DNA of 54,507 bases, from assembly GCA_946803715.1 (NCBI GenBank), contig CAMPET010000291.1, forward strand, positions 22,475 to 76,981. Reading direction: 5' to 3'. The translations under genes and the position numbers were made by a program. Source of the stretch: Beroe ovata. Its lineage: Eukaryota > Ctenophora > Nuda > Beroida > Beroidae. This document shows positions 45,901 to 54,507 of the stretch, piece by piece (the stretch's first letter is position 1; every line of letters starts with the position of its first letter). The notes beneath the pieces are model-generated. The model ran no database searches. It was given only the letters and a program-made list of their open reading frames with translations, and was not told the origin of the DNA.

Positions 45901-46886
45901 TGACAGATGGTAGACGAGGTAACTCACCAATAGCGAATGTGTGGGGTGGTAACTTTCCGAGAGAGGCCCCCTTGTAGGATGTCATGGTCTTGTCGGTGTA
46001 CAGATCAGACACGTCACGGTAAGGGTTGACAACAGTCAGGATGTTTGCTGTATACGTCTGGAGAAAGGGGGGGGGGGAGTTGAGAGAACATGGATACTAC
46101 TTCATGAACATGTGAGATTTAATCAACGAATGGCAGTGTAGTGGATAAGTAGAATATGCAGCCATTGAATTGAATTTTGACGACACGAGTGCGACACTGT
46201 TGCAGCATCGGTGTGACACTGGTGCGACACATTCGGTGTAATCTATGCGACACTGGCGCGACACATTCGGTGTTATCGATGAGGGACTTAATACGAGTGA
46301 ATCTACGTGATAGAAGGAGATTCCGTTGCGACTCACGTAGTATTTCCCAACTTTGAACCGGTCGCGAATGTTGTTCAGTAAGCTAGCCTCGTTCAGCTGG
46401 ATCAACATGCCTGCGTGAACAGTGAACACTTTCAGTTACAAATTCAAAATTGTGATATTTTAGTATCAGGGTCAGGGGTAGTGTCAGAGTAGCGGTTTGG
46501 GTTTAGATATAAGATAGGAGGTTGTGATAGGGTCAGTGACCAGCTCAGTCACGATAGGGGTTAGGAATGTCGTAAAGCAGATATCATTTTGATGAGGAAG
46601 AACTAGGAACTCACAGTTATCATCGACCAGACATTCCTCTGATACGGGGAACACTTTACCGTAGGGGGCAACAACAATCTTTGGATAAAATTGTGATGAG
46701 AATTAATTCTATATATATCATGATCCCATTATCCCCCCATCATCAATTGTGTGTGTGTTTTCTATCAATAACACTCACATCTCCATCGCCTGTTTGTACG
46801 GTGAGGTTGTCAGATCCTATCTCCACCACTGCTCCCTTGACAAAGCCGTGCGTGCCATCAGGAGCCCAAACCTCGCCTTCCTGCAT
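36944..46886 (-). CDS. MYO6: Myosin VI heavy chain, complete gene in 30 exons
   Basis: Exons from the ATG at 46886: 46779-46886, 46615-46678, 46337-46410, 45928-46057, 45621-45726, 45292-45451, 44855-45019, 44526-44703, 43809-43950, 43489-43649, 43152-43316, 42906-43021, 42576-42671, 41372-41530, 41120-41219, 40832-40941, 40686-40743, 40343-40420, 40055-40184, 39793-39883, 39535-39596, 39019-39185, 38755-38885, 38493-38612, 38229-38351, 37994-38094, 37737-37907, 37446-37555, 37201-37303, 36944-37044. About 1193 residues. Motor: P-loop GESGAGKT (exon 5), switch I NSSRFGK (6), switch II DIAGFE (10/11). The converter-distal [18 protein letters not shown] is the myosin VI insert that binds calmodulin and makes the motor move to the actin minus end. 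Then a charged helical tail, then the cargo domain with RRL and WWY motifs. Odd: two bases do not fit at the exon 16/17 junction, and the C-terminus is about 18 residues shorter than human. Confidence 0.95.
41545..41705. repeat. Tandem repeat with GAGGGGACGG core
   Basis: Two copies of a unit of about 90-100 bp, each with CATAGAGGGGACGG and TTACAGAGGGGACGGTCTGTG, in the myosin VI intron before exon 14. Confidence 0.75.
42230..42325. repeat. Degenerate CA-rich microsatellite
   Basis: CACACA runs with T/G interruptions in the large myosin VI intron 41531-42575. Confidence 0.7.
42848..42905. repeat. 14-bp tandem repeat CATCACTCACGCAT
   Basis: About four units; the last abuts the donor of myosin VI exon 12 (exon end 42906) and falls in the following intron. 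Confidence 0.8.
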
Positions 46887-47127
46887 GCTATCTGAGCACA
46901 TGTTGTGGAACATTATCAGCGAGGACATGACATCATTAAAAGTGAACGAGGCATACGAAAATGGGTCCAAGAATGTCGATTGTCGAATGTAGGTAACTGA
47001 GTATTCGCGATTCAACTACGAGCAGATTCCATGCTTAGTAACGACACAATACACGGCATATAATAATCGTGCCAGCGATTGGATAGCATGTGCTGCATCC
47101 AGTGTGCTGTATCTTTCACAGGCCCCC

Positions 47128-47159
47128 ACATACACACACACTCATACACACACACATTC

Positions 47160-47206
<47 letters not shown>
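47128..47206. repeat. (CA)n/(CATA) microsatellite
   Basis: CA repeat with CATA interruptions, about 240-320 bases upstream of the myosin VI ATG. Confidence 0.9.
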
Positions 47207-47208
<2 letters not shown>

Positions 47209-48000
47209 TATACTGAGGGAGCATCCTATGTACCTAAATGGATACCGACTAACGAAGGCACGCGTGTGTATGCATCCAGCATTGTTTAGCATAACAATAT
47301 ACGCACACGGTATTGTAAACGCGTAGACACCTTCAGCTTCATTTGAAGTTCAAACTGTACACACATGCATAATTCATCCCCTTCTCCCCCCCCACACACG
47401 CACACACACACAGGCACACAATGCTACAATGGTTGAACTGCTCGCTTGAATCATAGCTTGATGAAGGCAAAGTATCATCATATTCCTGAAGACTTAAACT
47501 AGGCGGAAATAAGTTGGTAGGTGCCTATGTCACCTATGTCATCTACAGGTAGGTACCTATAGACGACTAAAGGAATGAGAATCGGAAAAAAACAGCAGTA
47601 AATGTGTACAGTGGCTAATGTATAGATTACGGGGGCCCCACTCAAAGGTGTCATATAGGTATTACCCCCCTCTCTCTCACTCTCGAAGAATCAACGAGGA
47701 TCCATTTATCAATAATAGGTGTTTGTGCGAGTGTCAGGGCAACAATGAAAAGATTATACTCCAAAAGGAGGCAAGATCATAACATTCGCTCTCTTTCGAG
47801 AGAGACAGAGGGAGAGATAAAAGAGACTTCGTGAAGTGGGTTCATGTCCCTATTTTATTGTCATGAGAGGCAGGATCAATGATCTGGACTGAGTACTTTT
47901 TGGATACCTTTCTCGAGTTATGGTGAATGGTGATCAGTAAACAAAACCAAAAGGCGCTCATTTTTCTGCTATAATACGACTATTCTTTAATAATTAAGAT

Positions 48001-48024
48001 GAGCGACAATTATTGTCGATGCTC
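48001..48024. repeat. Short palindrome (CGACAAT-T-ATTGTCG)
   Basis: GAGCGACAAT and ATTGTCG..GCTC pair around a single T, giving a 7-bp perfect core and 4 more pairs after a 2-base bulge. It could be a protein-binding palindrome or chance. Confidence 0.5.
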
Positions 48025-49446
48025 GTCTTTCCTTACGTTTTGTTCATCCAGTACTCAATTAGAAAGATAGAACCAGCAAATTTCCAATTATAACTCTACC
48101 TCTCTACCTCATCTAGGTGCTCAGCCAGTGACATATTATTAACTTATTACACTCGCGTATAATTGAAATTTGACAAGGTCAGAGATATCTAATGAGCCCG
48201 GCTAACTGAAGAGAAGTAACGAGCAGCTTTAATTTCTCTTGTAGGTAGACTTGTTTGTATAGTTATAGACGTCAGTTTACTATAATATGTTCCTATGTAA
48301 CGTAACTAAGTTTGCAGTTCCTAGTTGTATGTTGGATGGATGCTGGGTACCCGGCATTTCTGTTTAAGATTTCATATGATAGGTAGGTACCTACATACCT
48401 ACTTGAAATTTAAAACTCGTTCGATAAGGTAGAACTTGTTTCCAGTGATTTGATTTGTCCGTTAAGAAAAACAGTAACAAGGCCCAACCACAGACAAATG
48501 GGACCTTTTGTGCAACGTCTCGATTCCCCGAAATTTCATCGCTGTTTCGTTCATGGCAGTCGCACACTTAATAAGAAGTTTGTAGCTGCATACCCTCGAA
48601 AATTTACTGAGCTGCCGTAGACAATGGCTGAGCTATTATAGCCCCTAACAAGCGTTGCATATTGTGTTAGGAAGTCTGCCTTGTTATTATACATCGAACT
48701 ACATTGAACAAGCACACATGAGATTTTGCGTCAAGTATGTGTACCTACACATTTGTACAAGCTTCTAATCATGTGCTTATTATATATCCAACAGTTTTTA
48801 TTTGTCCAAGCTCTGTGATGAAGATTGAGGGCCGTGTTTGATTTTTGATAACGGAGCCAGGAGGCTCTTACTGCTTAGTGCTTTAAGCGTTGTTCGTAAA
48901 GAAATTCCTCGCCTTTTGAACTCAATAGGTGTGTTCAGAAGTCTGATATATAGTTTCACACATCACACATTGTGGTATACCTCCTACATGATGACATGGT
49001 GCGTCATGTTTAATTATTAGCACATTAATATTGCGTTCAGTTTATCATAACCAGAACACACAAACCGAGTGTTGAGTAGTAGTACCTTTAGTAATAGCAG
49101 TAACATGATATTTATCAGCAAAACGCAGTTCTAAATGTTGTAGTGCTGTTATCACACAGAATTTTTACGTTTTCCATTTCTAGGATCCTTGTTTTAGTTT
49201 GAAAACTTTTTATTGGCCAAACCGCATTTCTTACCACTGGTTGCAGTCCGGTAGCTGTTGAGAGCAATCACAGCGTCTACTTTTCACTGACCATGAAAAA
49301 CTATACGCTTGCTTGATTTACATTTTTTAGTAATGGAAAGCAGTCGTTTGAAAGTCGAACTCCAGCTTAGATATGGCTGATGATAATCATAAATCTACCA
49401 AGGATTAGGTTCATCAACGAACTAGTCTGTGTGTCTTATGAACTAG

Positions 49447-50517
49447 ATGTCCAATACAAAATGGAGAGACAGTTCAGATATTGAAGCTTTCAAGAAAATC
49501 CTTTCAAATGATGATAATGACAGTAAGTGTTTGATTTATGTTATGGCAAGATCTGATGTTATGGCAAGTTCTGATTGATGACACTCAATTTTCCAGTATT
49601 CAAGCTGTGCAAGGACATATATGAATATGTGGTGATGGCGCAGAACCGGTCCACAGTTCTGGAAAGCATTTCCAAATATGGACAGGACCCCTGTGAAGTT
49701 CTTCATTTGGCATTGAGAAAAAGCTGGAAGTATTACAATAAGAGCAATGACATAAAAGGAAATGAAAATGGTTTGATTTATCAACCATTCCAATCATGTT
49801 ATGATATTCAATTGTGAAGAAAAGCAGAATATTCAGTTATCACCCTCAGGTGGACGAGATCATGCACTGATTGACCTTCTTGAAGTTTTGTGTGGTATGT
49901 ACTATTTGATTCACTCATACCTTATTTATCTGGCATATGTGTGCCTACTCTGACAGAGACCTTACCACTTCAATTTTACATTTCAGCTCCTGGTAATCAG
50001 ATATCAGCGCAAGATACTTTTCCTGTACTTGAGAAACTGAATCTCAACTGTCAATTCACAGAACTTAATGTTGATGAATTCCATGTTCTTTCAAGACTTT
50101 TTGAGGTAAACACAGTAGGTATTTCAGTAACTGGAATTAAAAAAACAAAATGACAATCAAAAACTGTTAGTCACCCTCTCAAAGGGTTGATAATGGATTT
50201 GGGTCTACAGCATTGATGATTCAATTATGGCAAGCAAACTTTAAAATGCTGTCTTTAGATACCTATTTTAAAAGCTTCAGACATCATTTTCTTAAATACA
50301 ATTTCTCATCCATCATTTATAATTGCAGCCAAAGAAAATCCTCAAGAAGAGTATCACAGAATATAACAAGGAAATTTCACAAAGAGGTATTGAAGGAGGG
50401 GATATCAATAAAGATGAGTTTGTTGGCAAAATAGTTGAAGCTTTAAAATCAACTATGGAATGCCATGTGCCCCATCCTTGTGCTATGATCCTCTCTCACA
50501 TATATAGCAACAGGTGA
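49447..50517 (+). CDS. Small spliced gene of unknown function (210 residues)
   Basis: Five exons: 49447-49522, 49597-49770, 49820-49894, 49987-50105, 50329-50517, all phase-consistent, with the ATG opening MSNTKWRDSS. The protein is soluble, without signal peptide or membrane segment. It is mixed acidic/basic and probably helical: KLCKDIYEYVVMAQNRS, HLALRKSWKYYNKSN, LIDLLEVLC, FPVLEKLNLNCQF, then PKKILKKSITEYNKEI. Codons are AT-rich compared with myosin VI next door. No domain recognised. A poly(A) signal follows 124 bases after the stop. The five matching splice phases make a real gene likely. Confidence 0.72.
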
Positions 50518-50640
50518 CAACTGGAATAGACACATATGGTAGTGGTACAGACTGAGTTGACAAAAAATGTGGAGACTACATATACTTAGCATGAGCATTG
50601 TTTGATTTCACCAACCTAAAGTTGTCATAGTCAGCAGTGC

Positions 50641-50646
50641 AATAAA
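50641..50646 (+). promoter_or_regulatory. Poly(A) signal AATAAA for the 49447 gene
   Basis: 124 bases after the stop at 50517, a normal 3' UTR length. Confidence 0.6.
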
Positions 50647-50739
50647 TGTCAGAGCAATTACCATGAATAATTACAATGAATATTTATTTCATAAAAATGT
50701 ACATGCAAAGACATGAACTGCCCATACATTCGTCTTACA

Positions 50740-51330
50740 TGAATGCAACGCCTGCACTTTGTGCACACATTGCGCATTCCTAATTTTTACTTTGTGATCT
50801 TGGATCTGAAAAGTCGTAAAGAATTTATAAAAACACCGAAACGCGCAGCGCACGCAAAGTATTTTTGGGTCACACAGCCAGCAGCGCGTCAACAAATGAC
50901 AAAGGGTTTTGACTGTGAACTAACGGGTTGCGTGTGCACACGTTATTCTGTCTGAGAATAAGTTTGCGCCGCGCGCGCGAAACGAAATTCTCGACAGGGT
51001 CTATCATCGATCGACAAGGTCACGCAGCGCGGGAACAAAATTGCGTCACGGTCAAGTTGAGCGCAATTTGTATGTCATATGACAGATTTGAGATTTCATC
51101 TGACCTCTGTTTCTCGCGTCACGGTACGGCGGTACGCGGCGTGGGTGCGCCTTCATCGAAAGCTGTGCAGTGTGCACACGTTTGACGCGGACATTGCTTG
51201 TCAGATTTTATCTGACCTCAGTTTCTCGCGCGCGGCGCGCGCGCCTTCATCGATGAAGGCGCGCGCCGCGAGAAACAGGTCAGGTAACATCTGACAAGAC
51301 ATTGCGCGCCCGCCTGTTCGTTCTACTCAG
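50740..51330. repeat. CG-rich dispersed repeat block
   Basis: Holds the family motif at about 50962-51018, nearly the same as the copies at 5.4, 5.9 and 29.2 kb, flanked by other shared pieces (CACACGTT, GTGAACTGAAAAGTCG near 29.03 kb and 51.33 kb). Confidence 0.75.
51190..51306. repeat. Large CG-rich hairpin with 30-bp perfect palindrome
   Basis: 51237-51266 is an exact palindrome centred on CATCGATG. The pairing continues imperfectly to TGTCAGAT...CTGACCT on the left and AGGTCAG...ATCTGACA on the right, so the arms are about 55 bases. Confidence 0.88.
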
Positions 51331-51409
51331 TGAACTGAAATTGAAAAGTCGTAGAAGCGCAGCTTCCCATTTCCCAATCCCTGGGGCCAAATTGGATTTG
51401 GGTGACCCT

Positions 51410-51620
51410 TCTAATCCATGCGTAATGAGTAAGGTGAATCAGGAGGGTCATCGAATTTCGACTTGACCCCAGAGAAGCGCACGTGGATCCCGATCAGGAG
51501 GGTCACCTAAGGTGAACTCTGCGATCCACGTATCTATATCGGTATAATTATATGGATCACTGATCAGAAGGGTCAAATTCTGTTTTTCAGAGATAAAATT
51601 CTGTGACCCTCCTGAGCATG
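51410..51620. repeat. Interspersed direct and inverted AGGAGGGTCA units
   Basis: ATCAGGAGGGTCA or ATCAGAAGGGTCA occurs at three places, and the inverted TGACCCTCCTGA once near 51602. Probably decayed repeat DNA. Confidence 0.6.
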
Positions 51621-52249
51621 TAGTTGTACTCCAAGGCCATGGCATTGGCTCCGCTTGGCGCTTGATCGTCCGCCGATCAATGATCAATGATCAAAGTGAA
51701 GTACCTATAGCATTAGCTCATCCTGACACGTAACTTTGAACTTAACAATTCGAAGATTGGGGCATGGGCAAGATCACCGTGTTACTGTTATTTAATGGGG
51801 TCCATCGCAATTCAATGAAAGCAACTTTGCAGTTCCAAGTCATATTTGACACCTCACTGCAATGTGCCCATTTAGAGCTAGCGAATAGCGTCCTCAATCC
51901 TCACACTGTATGGGCAATATTGCACACCACCACAGCAATTATAATACACCACTCACACAACCGTTANCACATGTTAATTGAGTACACCATTGTGGGGAGA
52001 GAGAGAGGAGGGGCTATAAGGGGTGCCAAGAGGGCCGGTTCAGCAGTCACCACATCCTCTATAAGTATAGTTATACGTGTGTGCTGTAGAGTTTCTATCT
52101 ACCGTCGGTTCCACGCAATTAAGATTCCGCCCTTAAATGCGGAAGTCAATCTCTACATTGCTAATGCAGTGATGAACAGACACTCTGACACCAAGACTCT
52201 GACATTTCCTCTCTCTCTCTGTCACTGTCACTGTCAGGGATACACCTAC

Positions 52250-52279
52250 AAGAAGAAGAAGAAGAAGAAGAAGAAGAAG
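52250..52279 (+). repeat. (AAG)n trinucleotide repeat
   Basis: Ten units of AAG/GAA in noncoding DNA. Confidence 0.9.
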
Positions 52280-52943
52280 CAGAACTTCCATAGCAGTTGC
52301 AAAAACTAACACAATCAGCCGTAATAGGATAGCTATCACTGTGGTAATATCTGTGCGCACGTGTGCACATCTAAGTTGTTAGTGTTACACATTTGGCAAC
52401 TGTAAAACTACCCACAGTTTAATGATTTCCAGTATCGTGTTGCGATTGGCGCACGCTTCCCTAATAGCCCTCGATAATTGATCATTATCCCCAGCTCTTA
52501 TAGATTTTACACGGTTTATCGCTCTCCCTCGACCCTCCTAGCTGAGAAAAAAGCTCGTGAAATTAATACGTGTGTTTTACAAAAGTATCGTTTTAGCTCA
52601 GTCGCACTTAATTCGCAATATGTTATGTGCGTGGTTATAATTCATGTACCAGTTCATTTCACTTGTCAATTTTTGGAGGGTTTTATCCGATAATCGTACT
52701 CATATTACTCGCATTTTTTGTGTTGCTCCACTGTAACTACACACCCCAATCCCTTACCCCTACAGCCTGCTCGAACCTTTTAGTTGTCTCTGGATGCAGG
52801 TGTATCATTACACGTACCTAGATCGCGGCCGTTTCGGTTTTAAGCACGTGCAATTTCTATGACAATCCTTTGCCAGAAATCGCTGATCAATGACCATAAT
52901 ATTTGACCATATTTGATCTGAGTATCACACTTCACAGTGCGCA

Positions 52944-53741
52944 ATGATGGAGGGTTGTAGAGCTCGGGTTGATCGATACTGTCCTTACCGCCAGAGAGTT
53001 GCTAGCAACAAGCAACATAAAACCCAGGCTGTAGGATTATCTGTATTTGTTGACGAGACACTAGCTGCTATCAGAGGGATATCACACTGTGACAGGTTAG
53101 AAAACCAGTGTTATGTTGCCGGGTGACCAATTTGTGGTGGCCACAAATTGATGACTTAATTATGTCCCTAGTACGTCAAAGGTTTATGTCATGTGATAAT
53201 CACATAATTTTCAAACATTGCACAAGCCCCCTAATGTTTCAGAGTAAGCTGGGATTTATCAACCACTGATTCTGGACATGTGATAACAGCTGCTGACACA
53301 GCACTGAGGATTGTTACAACTGACAGGATCACTAATGAGAACTCAAGTATGGAGACCACTCAAAGAAGTGAGCGCCATGTTGCCATAGCAACCACAGAAC
53401 AGAATGAGCAACACGAACATAACGTTGCTATAGCAACGCAACACACCACGCGACACCCACTGCATAACGTGACACTCGTTTCCTCTCCCCCTGAGGACGA
53501 CATATCAGACATCTTGGAGGAGCTGCAGGATTTGTGGACAGCTCTGTCTAGACCTAGACAGAGCGGCGCCAATACACTCCAACCCGATATCGACTCACTT
53601 CTCGCCCACACAAGTTACAATGACAGTGTCCGTCACCATGACAACCACAGTGTCCATCACCATGGCAACCACAGTGGTTACGATGCGAACTATAGTGGAG
53701 ACCGCATATGTGTAGAGAACTCGTCATATCACGAGGAATGA
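52944..53741 (+). CDS. Two-exon gene of unknown function (216 residues)
   Basis: Exons 52944-53095 and 53243-53741, joined in phase 2. The N-terminal 50 residues are basic with three cysteines (MEGCRARVDRYCPYRQR, ISHC). The second exon is mostly disordered, Thr/Asn/His-rich, with an acidic amphipathic helix (DDISDILEELQDLWTAL) followed by imperfect repeats VRHHDNHS/VHHHGNHS. The helix looks like a docking motif, but no family is recognised. An ATG one codon later is equally usable. Confidence 0.6.
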
Positions 53742-54167
53742 TCCAACAGAAGTGAGAACTAGGTTCTCGCTTTTCAGAACTGCGAACTAAGACGAGGTCA
53801 TGACATGAGGAAGTATAACAGCGGATTATATACAAACACACACAGAGAAAAATACTCATACAATGGTCACTGTGACATCGCAGCCACTGGCGCTATATAA
53901 GACTTGGAACTAGTTTCCACCCAAAATCTTATGACTTAGGTATATGTTGATTGCCGACTCAACTAATATTCATAGGATTATGATTCTCCGATTGATAACT
54001 GTTACTTTTAGTAGTATCTACGGTCTATTTCTTAGCTATCGTGTGGCAATGTCGTATTGTCATAATGTGAAGTCGTGAAAAATCACATAAACCGAGACTT
54101 ACTATCGGGCAGTGTCTCACGCGTGATTTCACACCACGAGACGCGTTGACGTGTATCATGAGGAGCA

Positions 54168-54335
54168 CTAATTGTCATCATTGATAGTGTTATAGAACTT
54201 GTTGGGGAAGGGTGATTTCTTGCGATATGAGGACAGAGCACTGCTGTACCAGGTAAGATGATGTAGGAAGCTGGTGAGTTGGTGCTTAACTTCCTCCTTC
54301 TCACAGTTCCCCTCCGTATCAATGGTGAGGTGAAC
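54168..54335 (-). CDS. Last exon of a gene extending past the right edge, unrecognised
   Basis: An acceptor (CTCACCACCAG) is followed by 55 codons and TAG on the minus strand. The sequence looks well structured (TIDTEGNCEKEEVKHQL, FLHHLTWYSSALSSYR, FPNKFYNTI). Too short to assign. Earlier exons lie beyond 54507. Confidence 0.55.
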   Translation of the reverse strand, partial: VHLTIDTEGNCEKEEVKHQLTSFLHHLTWYSSALSSYRKKSPFPNKFYNTINDDN

Positions 54336-54400
54336 CTGGTGGTGAGAGATAGCGATCAGAGTAGTCAGACATGGTGACTCACCCCTCACCACCCGCCAGT

Positions 54401-54507
54401 GATGAGGCCCGAGTGGTGAGTGCCTAGTGGTGAGGGCCGAGTGGTGAGGGGACTACGGTGAGGGGAGAGTGGTGAGGGGAGAGTGGTGAGGGGAGAGTGG
54501 TGAGGGC
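54401..54507. repeat. GTGGTGAGGG(GAGA) minisatellite at the window edge
   Basis: Tandem 10-14-base units rich in GTGGTGAGG running off the right end, in the intron upstream of the exon 54168-54335. Confidence 0.85.

Larger units (their letters stand above)
46887..49446. other. Intergenic region between divergent MYO6 and the gene at 49447
   Basis: About 2.6 kb, presumably with the myosin VI promoter and 5' UTR exon. It contains a CA microsatellite and short G/A-rich and CT-rich stretches. No coding frame is convincing. A short palindrome lies at 48001. Confidence 0.6.
50518..52943. other. Repeat-rich intergenic region
   Basis: Contains CG-rich dispersed repeat copies (50740-51330), a large hairpin (51190-51306), inverted GATCAGGAGGGTCA-type repeats (51410-51620), an N at 51967 and an AAG trinucleotide run. 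I see no supported gene; the 181-codon frame across the N at 51967 depends on low-complexity sequence. Confidence 0.6.

Noticed and set aside
51764-52309. 181-codon ORF crossing the N at 51967 and ending in poly-Lys
   Set aside because: Depends on the N, ends in the AAG microsatellite and shows no domain or splice context.
1-54507. CRISPR arrays, bacterial operons or prophage
   Set aside because: Spliced animal genes throughout; tandem repeats here lack unique spacers.

Overview
This is eukaryotic, animal (metazoan) nuclear DNA. Genes are split by many GT-AG introns, mostly about 100-700 bp. The recognisable proteins are animal types: myosin VI, Unkempt-like RING/zinc-finger protein, HMHA1/ARHGAP29-type RhoGAP, SLC35F6-like transporter, FSIP1, Jupiter-like protein and a rhodopsin-class GPCR. 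CA/TG microsatellites and single-N contig joins show a draft assembly. The compact layout with several genes nested inside introns would fit a small invertebrate genome such as a ctenophore, but I cannot fix the phylum from sequence alone. Nearly all exons below were built by hand from splice sites, intron-phase agreement and remembered family motifs; no alignment was run.

Layout. 1-3033 (+): 3' part of an unkempt-like gene in a visibly scrambled stretch (contig 1-706 duplicates 1743-2271 and belongs in the gap at 1742). 3034-6344: no gene, CG-rich repeats and a duplicated block across an N. 6349-16333 (+): C1-RhoGAP gene of 11 coding exons. Its introns hold three minus-strand genes: a 105-residue secreted cysteine-rich protein, tRNA-Gly(GCC) and an intronless GPCR. 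16342-16786: 16-bp minisatellite. 19478-20859 (+): 3' exons of a long disordered protein that I do not recognise. 23029-27782 (-): SLC35F6-like transporter whose second intron contains a Penelope-like GIY-YIG element between 202-bp inverted repeats, each with a hammerhead-ribozyme-like core. 29913-36270 (+): FSIP1-like gene with two more antisense genes in its introns (a second 105-residue secreted cysteine-rich protein and an intronless Jupiter-like protein). 36944-46886 (-): complete myosin VI gene in 30 exons, tail-to-tail with FSIP1. 49447-50517 (+) and 52944-53741 (+): two small spliced genes that I do not recognise. 54168-54335 (-): last exon of a gene running off the right edge.

The main themes are nested antisense genes inside the introns of larger genes (five in two hosts, counting the tRNA), a GIY-YIG element with inverted repeats and a ribozyme-like motif, a dispersed CG-rich repeat family with palindromic pieces, and at least three places where duplicated sequence beside a single N suggests haplotype or ordering errors rather than real duplications. 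FSIP1 and myosin VI are a convergent pair; nothing indicates a bacterial-style operon.
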